Of a DNA stretch of 24,020 nucleotides, positions 1 through 7,127 are shown piece after piece; the stretch's first letter is position 1, and the number at the start of each line of letters is the position of its first letter. The position numbers were made by a program, and so were the translations under genes. The stretch is taken from IMG/VR virus record IMGVR_UViG_3300032323_000425, positions 1 through 24,020 of that record, one strand, 5' to 3'. The notes under the pieces were generated by a model, which did no database searches, had not been told where the DNA came from, and worked only from the letters and a program-made list of their open reading frames with translations. The DNA is from a virus.

Positions 1-76
1 AGATGTCTTGAAGTTGCCCAATAAGGTAACAAGCTACTAAAAATACGGCTAAAAGTTGTGCGGTTTCTTTTTTCAT
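1..76 (-). CDS. 5' end of a gene leaving the window; small hydrophobic N-terminus
   Basis: An ATG at 76-74 opens a frame that is still open at position 1. The 25 visible residues begin MKKETAQLLAVFLVACYLIG and continue QLQDI. A hydrophobic stretch from about residue 7 to 20 suggests a membrane segment or signal anchor; no family can be named from so short a piece. It is probably real because a near-consensus Bacteroidota promoter (105-135) sits just upstream. Its A-rich leader also shares the 11 bases CAAAACACAAA with the leader of the gene at 11932. It is likely the first gene of the operon that follows the terminase genes. Confidence 0.55.
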   Translation of the reverse strand, partial: MKKETAQLLAVFLVACYLIGQLQDI

Positions 77-104
77 TGTGTTTGTGTTTTGATTAAATAA
101 TAAT

Positions 105-135
105 CAAATATACAAGTTTTTCACAATCCACCAAA
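105..135 (-). promoter_or_regulatory. Bacteroidota-type promoter for the leftmost gene
   Basis: Read on the minus strand, TTTG (135-132) is followed by a 19-base spacer and TATATTTG (112-105). This matches the known Bacteroidota consensus of a -33 TTTG/TTG and a -7 TAnnTTTG box. The start codon at 76 lies 28 bases downstream, leaving an A-rich leader of roughly 25 bases. The promoter starts a new transcript right after the terminase large subunit gene ends at 171. Confidence 0.6.
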
Positions 136-147
136 TATTTCTTAAAT

Positions 148-169
148 TTATTTTTGTAACCTTGTTGCA
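148..169 (-). promoter_or_regulatory. Operator-like element, copy 1 of 2
   Basis: On the minus strand this reads TGCAAC-AAG-GTTACA-AAAATAA. It is a near-perfect 6-base inverted repeat with a 3-base spacer, followed by an AT tail. The second copy at 12003-12024, in the same orientation, reads TGCAAC-CTT-GTTGCA-AAAATAA. 18 of 22 positions agree, and three of the four differences fall in the spacer. The element lies 19 bases upstream of the -33 box at 132-135, a position typical of activator sites. It is also 2 bases from the terminase stop codon. Function is inferred from symmetry and position only. Confidence 0.5.
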
Positions 170-170
170 A

Positions 171-1319
171 TTATAGGAAAGCATACCTACCCGTGCCACG
201 TTTAAGGCTGAAGTTCTGCCAAGCCAATGCCAAAGCCATTACGGCATCATCGTGAAAGCCTGAAGGTGCTGAGTACTTTACCCCCGTTGCCGTGTATTGA
301 TATTCAAATACTTCTAACTCCTGTCTTATTATGCCTTCAGGATAGCCTATTTTCCCTTGATGTATCGCAGCTTGTAATCCTTCCATAAGTTGCTGCTTAC
401 TTGAACTTGTGAACTTTAAGCCTTGTATCATTACCCCTTCCCTTTGTAAGTCCTCAAGGATAGGGTCGCCAACCCCCGTACTATCGACAAGGATAGGGCA
501 TTTAGGCAGCCTAAGGATAGTTTGCTTGGTATTGTGCCAATCCATCTGAAAGCGGTCAAAATAAGCCACATTTCCATCTTCGTCTAATCCTACTATTACA
601 GTCCAATCGACCGACTTTGCTAAATCAATACCATAAGCCACAACCGGCATTGTTGTTACTGGGTGTAAGCACTTGCGAATATGTTGGCTACCAAAAGGGT
701 TTGCTGCGTTCTCAGCCGGGTTTGCCATATACTCCTGCTCAAACACAACCTCTGGAAGTTGCTTCCTTGCATCTTCTATTTCATTCGGGTCAATGTAAGG
801 GTTATCGTATGTAGTAAACTTAAAGCTTTGCCAATCGGGTTCGGCTTTGCTAAACAAACTAAAGAAATAGTTTTTACCTTTAGGGGTGCTTAAGAATATA
901 GCTTTACCCTTGTAGTCCGTTAAGGTAGGGCGAATAGAGTTGAGCCACCCATCTTCTAAGTTAGGTATAAAGGAAGCCTCGTCTACTATTACCAGATTGA
1001 ACTTTCTACCTCTCAGGTTATCCAAGCGTTCCCCTGTAAAGAACTCTACCTTGCCACCATTTGGAAAGCTAATATTTAAGTCCGATTTGTTATTAGGGAA
1101 GGGAAGGCTATTGCATAACTTCTCAAAAAATACCTTAGCCAATTTATAGGTAGGGGTTATGTATGCAACCTGACCGCCTTTGATTGCTGTTGTAATACAT
1201 TTAATTTGGCTTAACTCCGATTTGCCGAACCTTCTACCGCACATAACAACTATGTACCTGGCTTCGCAGTCAAGTATCTTCTTTTGATTTATATGTCCGT
1301 TAGGTAGCTCTATCCGCAT
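171..1319 (-). CDS. terL: Terminase large subunit (DNA packaging ATPase and nuclease)
   Basis: This 382-residue protein has both terminase domains. In the N-terminal ATPase half, a Walker A variant CGRRFGKSE lies at residues 27-35, Walker B NLVIVDEAS at 108-116 with D113 and E114, and a coupling motif FLSTPKG at 142-148. The C-terminal RNase H-like nuclease half shows the expected acidic residues: D232 (GIDLAKS), D279 (LVDSTG) and D357/D358 (FHDDAVMA). Length is at the short end for large terminases but both domains look complete. It acts at the portal of a prohead, translocating and cutting concatemeric DNA. Its start overlaps the stop of the small-subunit candidate by one base. It is the last gene of the long left operon; a new promoter follows. 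Confidence 0.93.
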   Translation of the reverse strand: MRIELPNGHINQKKILDCEARYIVVMCGRRFGKSELSQIKCITTAIKGGQVAYITPTYKLAKVFFEKLCNSLPFPNNKSDLNISFPNGGKVEFFTGERLDNLRGRKFNLVIVDEASFIPNLEDGWLNSIRPTLTDYKGKAIFLSTPKGKNYFFSLFSKAEPDWQSFKFTTYDNPYIDPNEIEDARKQLPEVVFEQEYMANPAENAANPFGSQHIRKCLHPVTTMPVVAYGIDLAKSVDWTVIVGLDEDGNVAYFDRFQMDWHNTKQTILRLPKCPILVDSTGVGDPILEDLQREGVMIQGLKFTSSSKQQLMEGLQAAIHQGKIGYPEGIIRQELEVFEYQYTATGVKYSAPSGFHDDAVMALALAWQNFSLKRGTGRYAFL

Positions 1320-1687
1320 TAAAGAATTGTCTTGCCGTCTACAAATACTATCTCTATTCTATTATCTGTTTGTATGTCCATTTGTTCCTTAGGCTTACCA
1401 TAAACACGAGTAAGCAAAGTTTCTAAACTATAAAGGCTGCCCTTCTCTAAGCTTTTACGCATAGCTGCTGCAATCGTCTTTTCAAGTATCGTTGCCTTAG
1501 GGTTATCCCATACTGTTTTAAGTTCCTCTAAGTCCATTGACATCATAGCTTGTATGGTATCGTTTATCTCCGCAAGTTTATATCCCTGCTCTTTTAGTAG
1601 GCTTACATATTTACGAGGTCTGCCGTTTGGGTTCATTGTTTCACCCTTCTGCATTTTGTATGGCTCTATATTTTGTGGATTAGGCAT
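1319..1687 (-). CDS. terS: Probable terminase small subunit
   Basis: This 122-residue protein lies directly before the large subunit gene, overlapping it by one base. Its N-terminus contains EPYKMQKGETMNPNGRPRKY (residues 8-27), resembling the PFKKGQSGNPNGRP opening seen in many phage packaging-associated small proteins (DUF5681-like). The rest is predicted helical, with the conserved-looking segment EKTIAAAMRKSLEKGSLYSL ending in LLTRVYGKPKEQ. The motif starts at residue 8, so the ATG at 1687 is preferred over the internal ATG at residue 18. Small terminases bind pac or cos DNA and hand it to the large subunit. The assignment rests mainly on position plus this N-terminal signature. Confidence 0.7.
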   Translation of the reverse strand: MPNPQNIEPYKMQKGETMNPNGRPRKYVSLLKEQGYKLAEINDTIQAMMSMDLEELKTVWDNPKATILEKTIAAAMRKSLEKGSLYSLETLLTRVYGKPKEQMDIQTDNRIEIVFVDGKTIL

Positions 1688-1706
1688 CGCTGTAATTTCG
1701 CTGTTT

Positions 1707-2822
1707 TTAAATTGGTTCTCCGTTCTTTTTAATAACTAATGTAGGGTCAAGTTTACGCATTCTGTCTACTATCACTTGGCAGTATTTTGGGTCGAACTCT
1801 ATTCCGTAGCAAATTCTTTTTAATTGATGAGAAGTTACCATTGTAGTTCCAGAACCAAGATACGGGTCTAAAACTAACTTAACTTCATTTTTAGAATGCC
1901 TATCTGCGTATTCAAAGCACCAATTCATAATCTCAATAGGCTTTTGAGTAGGATGATTTTTCTCTTCTCTATTTGCCAAAGCTCTTGCGTATTCTTTTAT
2001 TCTTAGAGCGTTATCAAAAGAAGTCCAAGCCATTTCTCCGTCTGCTAAACTAAACCCTCTTTGACCTTTATCCCATATAAGCCAACCCATAGTAGGTGGC
2101 AAATCATCGGTAAAGTAATTACCACCCCATATAATTTGATTTTCAGTTATTTGACATAGATATTGCAATACTCCATTTTCAGGCTTTGACTTATCCCATT
2201 GTTTTTTTTCCCATTGATTCCATCCATTTTCTTTTTTACCTGCGTGATTTTCTGCTCCTATTCCGTAAGGTGGGTCGGTTAATAAAAGTTCCGGCTTCTT
2301 ATTTTGTAATAATAAATCTAAATTATTTGTGTCCGTACTATCTCCACAAAGCAATCGGTGTTCCCCTATCTCAAATAAATCTCCTAATACTATATCCGTC
2401 TCAATGCCACCGTCTGGAACTGCAAAGTCATCTTCCTCAGCTTCTATAACTTCTGCATCAAAGCCGGGTATGTCTAACCCCCAATCTATTAACTCCTGCT
2501 CATCCCAGTTATTTGCAAGGTCGCTCCAATCCCATTCTCCATATGCTACGTTGTCTTTAACTATAAACTCCTTTTGTTGCTGCTCGGTTAATTCACTTGC
2601 TTTAATAATCGGTATCTCTTTAAGTCCGGCTTCCTTACAAGCCTTTAATCTCATATTGCCACCAAGTACAACCATATCGTCATTAACAACAATAGGTCTA
2701 AGGTTAAGCATTTGAGGGAACTCGTTTATTGACTTTACGAGCTTTGCAAACTTATCATCTTTAATTATTCTGGGGTTGTTCGGGTTTGCTTTAACTGTGT
2801 TGATTGGTACGTTTTGTATCAT
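1707..2822 (-). CDS. ParB-like domain fused to a DNA N6/N4 methyltransferase
   Basis: This 371-residue protein has two parts. Residues 1-95 are a ParB/Sulfiredoxin-like domain, with NPNNPR at 13-18 and the nucleotide-binding-type motif GGNMRLKA at 54-61. Residues 140-360 are an amino-methyltransferase of the N6_N4_Mtase family. The catalytic DPPY is at 183-186, IWGGN at 231-235, HPTQKP at 290-295 and the SAM-binding DPYLGSGTT at 319-327, giving the beta-class order (DPPY first). It should methylate adenine (or cytosine N4) in a sequence context that cannot be read here. No restriction endonuclease partner is obvious, so it is likely an orphan protecting phage DNA or marking it for packaging. 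To the eye, the methyltransferase half is more AT-rich than the ParB half. Confidence 0.9.
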   Translation of the reverse strand: MIQNVPINTVKANPNNPRIIKDDKFAKLVKSINEFPQMLNLRPIVVNDDMVVLGGNMRLKACKEAGLKEIPIIKASELTEQQQKEFIVKDNVAYGEWDWSDLANNWDEQELIDWGLDIPGFDAEVIEAEEDDFAVPDGGIETDIVLGDLFEIGEHRLLCGDSTDTNNLDLLLQNKKPELLLTDPPYGIGAENHAGKKENGWNQWEKKQWDKSKPENGVLQYLCQITENQIIWGGNYFTDDLPPTMGWLIWDKGQRGFSLADGEMAWTSFDNALRIKEYARALANREEKNHPTQKPIEIMNWCFEYADRHSKNEVKLVLDPYLGSGTTMVTSHQLKRICYGIEFDPKYCQVIVDRMRKLDPTLVIKKNGEPI

Positions 2823-3040
2823 AGTATTCCGTTAATTATATCGTTTGCTTCGTCTATTGCGTCTTCCTGGTCTAAAAAAGTGTCTACGTCTGCTATGTGC
2901 TTATTAATTAAAGTTTCTGCCATTGCATAGGTGTAATTGCCTATCGTTGTCATATCATCTCCATTAAAGCCTGTCTTGCATACTGCAACAAAGTAAGCCT
3001 TATGTGTAAGGAGTAGCCATATAGCAGTTAATTTTCTCAT
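2819..3040 (-). CDS. Small conserved-type phage protein of unknown function
   Basis: This 73-residue protein begins MRKLTAIWLLLTHKAYFVAV. The start resembles a membrane segment but contains a HK pair, so insertion is uncertain. The C-terminal half (residues 38-73) is acidic and helical. It overlaps the ParB-methyltransferase start by 4 bases and is itself coupled to an upstream 40-residue gene through an ATGA overlap. That tight packing supports it as a real gene. I recognise the general form from other Bacteroidota phages but know of no function. Confidence 0.7.
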   Translation of the reverse strand: MRKLTAIWLLLTHKAYFVAVCKTGFNGDDMTTIGNYTYAMAETLINKHIADVDTFLDQEDAIDEANDIINGIL

Positions 3041-3159
3041 CTGCCTTGACCTCTATATGCTTTTTCTCTGGGCGTGTGCTTGTTAAAGGACTTCTTTGCA
3101 GAGCCTCGCTTCCTTTTCCCAAAGCTAATTTTATTCTTATTCTCGTTACCTTTTGCCAT
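3037..3159 (-). CDS. Very small, highly basic protein (40 residues)
   Basis: The frame runs from ATG at 3159-3157 to TGA at 3039-3037. It encodes MAKGNENKNKISFGKRKRGS followed by AKKSFNKHTPREKAYRGQGR, with about 14 Lys/Arg in 40 residues. It fills the otherwise unexplained gap between the HNH gene (14-base overlap) and the next gene (ATGA overlap of 4 bases). The ending HTPREKAYRGQGR resembles short basic proteins I recall from other Bacteroidota phages. The composition suggests nucleic acid binding, but no domain can be named. Confidence 0.65.
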   Translation of the reverse strand: MAKGNENKNKISFGKRKRGSAKKSFNKHTPREKAYRGQGR

Positions 3160-3406
3160 TTGGTATGTTTTTTAAGTGTATCTCTTTTAAGAACTCCTTA
3201 TATTGTTTTTTATCTCCGTATTTAATATGGCATTGTCTACAACAACCCATAAGGTTTTCTATCGTGTCTTTGTCTTTGCTTCCACCCATACCTCTCGCCT
3301 CAATATGATGCACGTCTACTGCTTGTGAGCCACACACTTCACAGGGAATGAAGTCCGTTTTTTTATACCCCATTCCCTGCAAATATATTTGTGTGTGTTT
3401 CTGCAT
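3146..3406 (-). CDS. HNH endonuclease
   Basis: This is an 86-residue single-domain nuclease. Zinc-binding CxxC pairs are at C22/C25 (CEVC) and C56/C59 (CRQC). The HNH core is formed by DVHHIEARGMGG (H33, H34), N51 (ENLMGCC) and H60 (QCHIKYG). Such small HNH proteins near terminase genes are often needed for DNA packaging and cleavage by the terminase, as shown for HK97-type phages. It could alternatively be a homing-type nuclease, but it stands in an operon with tight spacing, which fits a functional phage gene better. Confidence 0.85.
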   Translation of the reverse strand: MQKHTQIYLQGMGYKKTDFIPCEVCGSQAVDVHHIEARGMGGSKDKDTIENLMGCCRQCHIKYGDKKQYKEFLKEIHLKNIPNGKR

Positions 3407-3459
3407 ACTTTCCCCATTAATTTTTCCGTTAGTTAATAATAAAAAATTAAGTATGCAAA

Positions 3460-3882
3460 TTATTTTTCGTCTATCTCTTTTAACTTATTAATTGCGTACT
3501 CAATACCACTCGTTCCGCCCCACGCATCCCAGGCAATACCGCCACAACCTTCGCTATATGGTACGTCTTTATGCTGCTGATGTCTTTTGAATGAAGCCAT
3601 ACGAGCAATAGTATCTCTGCTTATTGGCTCTCTGTTAGCTAACTGCCTTGCCCTTGCTTTGCCGGTTGCTTCAAGACAAGAACCCCATCCATTTTTCTCA
3701 GCCCATTCTATTGCCCTCTTTGCGTTGTTACTAGCTGATTCTGGGTAGTCGGTATAGCTATCAGCGAACTTGCCACCTGCTAGGATAGCCTTCCAAACCT
3801 GCATAGCTTTTTCTTCTGTATCGTACACGCATCCGCCTTGTCCGATTTTCCATTTTCCTGAACTGCATCTTCTTACTGGCAT
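3460..3882 (-). CDS. Standalone domain of the kind linked to XkdF-like head maturation proteins
   Basis: This is a 140-residue protein. The N-terminus MPVRRCSSGKWKIGQGGCVY, followed by DTEEKA, resembles the short opening module found ahead of XkdF-type prohead proteases. The second part contains YPESASNNAKRAIEWAEKNG (46-65), then ARARQLANREPISRDTIARM, and GIAWDAWGG at 115-123. This matches, by memory, a helical domain often fused to phage serine proteases and portal proteins. Here it stands alone with no protease domain, and its catalytic role, if any, is unknown. It overlaps the glycosyltransferase upstream by 10 bases. The GGTSG near the end and several cysteines (6, 18, 69, 113) are visible. 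Confidence 0.6.
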   Translation of the reverse strand: MPVRRCSSGKWKIGQGGCVYDTEEKAMQVWKAILAGGKFADSYTDYPESASNNAKRAIEWAEKNGWGSCLEATGKARARQLANREPISRDTIARMASFKRHQQHKDVPYSEGCGGIAWDAWGGTSGIEYAINKLKEIDEK

Positions 3883-4868
3883 AGTTTACTATAAATATAC
3901 TTTCTGTCTAAATTTATCTCCCCAAAGTTATAGTTCTTTTTGCAGAACTCAAATAGTTTATTTCCGCTTTCCTTTCGCATCTGCTCATCATTAACTAAAT
4001 CTTTGATATGCTTATACCAATCCTTCTGGCTTTTAACGTAATGCACCGGCATATCTAAGTAAGGATTGATGTGGCTAACAACGGCAGGGTTCTTTTTAGC
4101 AGCCGTTTCTAATACTTTAAGATTTGACTTCATAGCGTTAAACTTGTTATCTACCAAAGGTATGATTGAAATGTCGCTATCTGTGTAAGCTCCCATATAT
4201 TCTGTAACCTTTGCATAGTTGTAAATAGTAGGGTTAAGTTTTAGTCCGCAAGTAAACGCATCAATCATTTTATCCCATACCGGCTTTTCGCCATCGTTGT
4301 ACCCGGCTATCACAGTTCTTATATTCATACCTTGCAACCTTTTAAAAGGGTGTCTAATTAAATCAAGGTCTCGTTCGTGTGTTCCGCTGCCGGACCAGAA
4401 TAGTCTAACCTTGTCGCTTTGTAGTTTCTCATCTCTAAATTGCTCGTCTCCATAAGGTAAAGCGTTCGGTAATATGTGAACGTTTTTACTGTATGTGCTT
4501 ATCTCTGCTGCTAATCTTTCGTGGGTGCAGGTGCAAAGGTCTGCAACTTCTAAATAGTCAGTAATAAGTTTAGGTATGTTATTGAGCTTGTATCTTGAAT
4601 ACAACAAATGGCTTTCGCTAAGTTCCCAGTAATCGTCGTTATCTACTACTAATTTAAAGCCGTACTTAGTCCGCCAAGTATCCATTTGCTTTGCATCTAT
4701 CTCGTTAAGCATTCTATTCATTAGCACAATATCCCACCCCTGCTCTAATAACTCATCATTAAGTACGTCTGTGATAAGCGCGTACTCTTTTTCCATATGT
4801 ACTATTGGCATCATTATTCTGTGGAAGCCTACACCTGAGTTAGCACTAGTTATACAAAGTATTCGCAT
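3873..4868 (-). CDS. GT-B fold glycosyltransferase (GT4-like)
   Basis: This 331-residue protein reads like a two-Rossmann glycosyltransferase. It opens with MRILCITSANSGVGFHRIMM, the N-terminal acceptor-domain strand and Gly-rich loop. ILPNALP (132-138) marks the linker, and VRLFWSGSGTHERDLDLI (154-171) starts the donor-binding domain. SDISIIPLVDNKFNAMKSNL with KVLETAA (231-257) is the donor-site segment; the usual EX7E pair appears reduced to one clear Glu (E254). It should transfer a sugar from an activated donor to an unknown acceptor. It forms a three-gene sugar-modification set with the next two genes upstream (GT-A enzyme and LpxA-like acyltransferase), overlapping the former by 19 bases. 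Confidence 0.85.
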   Translation of the reverse strand: MRILCITSANSGVGFHRIMMPIVHMEKEYALITDVLNDELLEQGWDIVLMNRMLNEIDAKQMDTWRTKYGFKLVVDNDDYWELSESHLLYSRYKLNNIPKLITDYLEVADLCTCTHERLAAEISTYSKNVHILPNALPYGDEQFRDEKLQSDKVRLFWSGSGTHERDLDLIRHPFKRLQGMNIRTVIAGYNDGEKPVWDKMIDAFTCGLKLNPTIYNYAKVTEYMGAYTDSDISIIPLVDNKFNAMKSNLKVLETAAKKNPAVVSHINPYLDMPVHYVKSQKDWYKHIKDLVNDEQMRKESGNKLFEFCKKNYNFGEINLDRKYIYSKLCQ

Positions 4869-5533
4869 CTTATATTCTTTTGGTTGTGATAGATGTCCTG
4901 GTATTTATCCCATACGCTTTGCGCCCTTGCCAAGCTCTCGTCTTTCATTCGTCTGTAATCTGTTCCGTTGCCTACATCGTGTCCTATATGTTCTGACCTA
5001 ATATCCGGCAGGTAGTAATTTGTAAACCCTGTAATAGTTGCTCGTTCTCCATAATCTCTATCCTGCATTCCGTAAGGGTCGTACTCTTCGTTGTAACCCC
5101 CAACCGCGTCTATAAGTTCACGAGTGATAAAGTTATCTCCAAAAGGTGTATGCGTTTTATGAACTCCGTCTACTATTGGTGGCAGTTCCTCTACACAATG
5201 TATTCCAATAATGCCAGTTTTTGACACACGTTGAGAAAACATAACCCATTTTGACAACCAATTCTCAGGTAATAAAATGTCATTGGCTAATAAACAAACC
5301 GCATCATAGTTTTGAGTTATCCTAAGACCTGCATTTACTCCGGCTGCTATGCCTCGCTTTTCTTTTGATAAGTCATACCCGGCAAACGGGTAATTAAAGT
5401 TCTCGTGCGTATCGCTGCCGTTATCTATTAGGAAACAATCTGCATTGTAACCTGAGTTGTAAAAGTTCTGGTTAATTACACGCTGCGTTAAATCGTGCCT
5501 GTTTTGTGTAAGTAGTAAAATAGCGACTTTCAT
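4850..5533 (-). CDS. GT-A fold glycosyltransferase (GT2 family)
   Basis: This is a 227-residue enzyme. VAILLLTQNRHDLTQRVI (3-20) and FLIDNGSDT (34-42) form the nucleotide-sugar binding start typical of GT2. KRGIAAGVNAGLRIT (59-73) is the characteristic helix. LLANDILLP (81-89) sits where the metal-binding DxD usually stands, with a single Asp, D85. GMQDRDYGERA (155-165) corresponds to the catalytic-base ED-type motif. No membrane segments are seen, so it is cytosolic. It overlaps its neighbours by one base upstream and 19 downstream. The acceptor could be host surface glycan, a virion protein or modified DNA; nothing in the sequence decides between them. Confidence 0.87.
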   Translation of the reverse strand: MKVAILLLTQNRHDLTQRVINQNFYNSGYNADCFLIDNGSDTHENFNYPFAGYDLSKEKRGIAAGVNAGLRITQNYDAVCLLANDILLPENWLSKWVMFSQRVSKTGIIGIHCVEELPPIVDGVHKTHTPFGDNFITRELIDAVGGYNEEYDPYGMQDRDYGERATITGFTNYYLPDIRSEHIGHDVGNGTDYRRMKDESLARAQSVWDKYQDIYHNQKNIRCEYFV

Positions 5534-6012
5534 TATCTTATATTTGAGCCGATTTCCCTTGCCGGAACTCCTGCATATTTAGTATTTGCTTTTGCTTCTC
5601 CTTTTAAGAAGGCACTTGCTCCTATCATACAATTTGCGCCAACGTGTGCAAACTGATGTAGAACTGCGTTAAGTCCTATATTGCTTCCTTCTTCAATTAT
5701 AGAATGTCCACCTATTTTTGCTCCGCAGCTTATTGTTACATTGTCTAAAATATTACAATCGTGTCCGATGTGTGCGTGTTTCATTATAAAACAATTATTG
5801 CCAATAAAGGTGTCTATCTCCGTTCCTGCATCTATTGTTACAAGTCCTGTAATAACATTGTTATCGCCAATGTAAACTTTGCCTTTTTCTTTTTGCCAGA
5901 ACTTCTTATGCTCTGCTTTGTCTCCAATAATACAATAAGGACCGATGTAGTTGCCATCTCCGATAATTACGTTATCGCCAATGATAGCGGTAGGGTGGAT
6001 AAAATTAGCCAT
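5533..6012 (-). CDS. LpxA-like left-handed beta-helix acyltransferase
   Basis: This 159-residue protein consists mostly of hexapeptide repeats, for example HPTAIIGDNVIIGDGNYIG at 6-24. The central part follows UDP-GlcNAc O-acyltransferase LpxA closely. KHAHIGHDC (78-86) aligns with the LpxA catalytic segment AHIAHDC, placing the catalytic His at H84. LNAVLHQFAHVGANCMIG (114-131) aligns with the LpxA HQF segment. LpxA is about 260 residues with a C-terminal helical domain; here the protein ends with YAGVPAREIG, as in short sugar O- or N-acyltransferases. It is therefore probably a sugar acyltransferase using acyl-CoA or acyl-ACP. It is followed directly by two glycosyltransferases, pointing to a glycan-modifying pathway. 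Confidence 0.85.
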   Translation of the reverse strand: MANFIHPTAIIGDNVIIGDGNYIGPYCIIGDKAEHKKFWQKEKGKVYIGDNNVITGLVTIDAGTEIDTFIGNNCFIMKHAHIGHDCNILDNVTISCGAKIGGHSIIEEGSNIGLNAVLHQFAHVGANCMIGASAFLKGEAKANTKYAGVPAREIGSNIR

Positions 6013-6256
6013 TCTTTTTATTTTTAGGTTTTGGTTGTTCTTCGTACCAAGTATATAAGCGTTTAATCATATCGAATATACAATTACCGCACCATACTGT
6101 TAATATGAAATCTGCACTCATATACTTCCGGTAAATATGCTCGTACATTTTTAAGATGTCTAAATCAATATTACGCACATAACCATTCTGGACTGTGTGC
6201 CAATTACCAACGTTATCATCTAAGAATTTTCTGTGTTCTATTTCCATAAGTTCCAC
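6005..6256 (-). CDS. Small phage protein with a WCGNC motif, unknown function
   Basis: This is an 83-residue protein. It has a helical acidic first half, then YEHIYRKYMSADFILTVWCG (39-57 region) and CIFDMIKRLYTW (59-70). The C56-G-N-C59 pair could bind a metal or be redox-active, but one CxxC alone does not define a zinc site unless the protein dimerises. The basic tail KPKNKKNG closes it. It overlaps both neighbours by a few bases. The pattern is familiar from other Bacteroidota phages but no function is known to me. Confidence 0.7.
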   Translation of the reverse strand: MELMEIEHRKFLDDNVGNWHTVQNGYVRNIDLDILKMYEHIYRKYMSADFILTVWCGNCIFDMIKRLYTWYEEQPKPKNKKNG

Positions 6257-6471
6257 ATTAGTTTAGATAGTAAAGGTGCTGCTACTCCGGGTATAAATAC
6301 AAACGCAATTATGTCGGTACATATTGCAGGTAGAAAATATAAAGCCAATCCAGTCCAAGCTGCTAAACAACTCGTGCAGCTAAACGGCTTAAAATCTAGT
6401 TTCCACTTCCTATGAAATTGATGTATCTCTACAAAGAAGATTGCAAAGCATATCGCTGCTATAATTATCAT
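6238..6471 (-). CDS. Small multi-spanning membrane protein with FSCTSC motif
   Basis: This is a 77-residue hydrophobic protein. Hydrophobic stretches lie at about residues 1-15, 36-50 and 52-70. A hydrophilic loop HQFHRKWKLDFKPFSCTSC carries C32 and C35 at the membrane boundary. The CxxC next to AAWTGLALYFLP resembles a small family of phage inner-membrane proteins that I cannot name a function for. It directly precedes the other CxxC protein (19-base overlap), and the two may work together. A holin role is unlikely because the lysis genes lie elsewhere at 13513-14765. Confidence 0.7.
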   Translation of the reverse strand: MIIIAAICFAIFFVEIHQFHRKWKLDFKPFSCTSCLAAWTGLALYFLPAICTDIIAFVFIPGVAAPLLSKLMWNLWK

Positions 6472-6473
6472 AA

Positions 6474-7127
6474 TTAAAATAGTTTTATTTGTTGAATGTG
6501 ATTGTTATATCTTTTTAATGCTGCTTCATAATATTCAGTATCTAACTCACAGGCAGTTAAATCAAAGCCATAATCGTGACAAGCTATTGCAATACTTCCA
6601 GAGCCTAAATGTGTATCAAGTATTTTATCTCCTTTTTTTGCATATTTGTTTAGTAACCATTTATATAAAGAAACAGGCTTTTGTGTAGGATGTATGCAAT
6701 CTTTACCACCGCGAGTTCCTTCAAATTTATGTATTGTGTATTTTCTTACAGTAGTTTTCATATTAGACCAAGCAAGTTCACAATCTGCAAAATCTGTTCC
6801 TTCATTTTTTTTATCCCAAACAATCCAACAAGATGAATTTTGATTTGGTATGTTTTCAATAAAATGATTTGCTCCCCATATTATTACGTTTTTTGAAACT
6901 CTTAATAATTCAATAAAATAGCTTTTATTAGGAGCAGAATTATCCCAATTTTTTGTAGTATATTTTGGCTTTCTTTTATAGCTATTAGGTCTACTTGGGC
7001 TTGTTCTAATACCTTTTCTTCCATCTTCTCCAATACCATATGGTGGGTCTACAATAGCTAAATCGAAATATTTATCAGCATAACGAGACATTAACTCCAT
7101 ATTATCTTCATTGGTTAATGTTACCAT
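6474..7127 (-). CDS. DNA N6/N4 amino-methyltransferase, stand-alone
   Basis: This is a 217-residue N6_N4_Mtase. Catalytic DPPYGIGE is at 27-34, VIIWGANHF at 81-89, HPTQKP at 146-151 and the SAM-binding motif DTHLGSGSIA at 171-180 (beta-class order). The short insert (about 35-140) would hold target recognition. It is similar in layout to the methyltransferase half of the ParB fusion at 1707-2822 (shared WGxNxF, IVWDK/LIWDK, HPTQKP and LGSGS/T), so the two may be distant paralogues. No endonuclease partner is adjacent. The gene looks more AT-rich than its neighbours, with long runs of A/T-ending codons, which suggests separate acquisition. Confidence 0.88.
   Translation of the reverse strand: MVTLTNEDNMELMSRYADKYFDLAIVDPPYGIGEDGRKGIRTSPSRPNSYKRKPKYTTKNWDNSAPNKSYFIELLRVSKNVIIWGANHFIENIPNQNSSCWIVWDKKNEGTDFADCELAWSNMKTTVRKYTIHKFEGTRGGKDCIHPTQKPVSLYKWLLNKYAKKGDKILDTHLGSGSIAIACHDYGFDLTACELDTEYYEAALKRYNNHIQQIKLF

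Noticed and set aside
155-169. The palindrome after the terminase stop as a transcription terminator
   Set aside because: On the minus strand it is followed by AAAAATAAA, not a U-tract, so it does not fit an intrinsic terminator for that strand.
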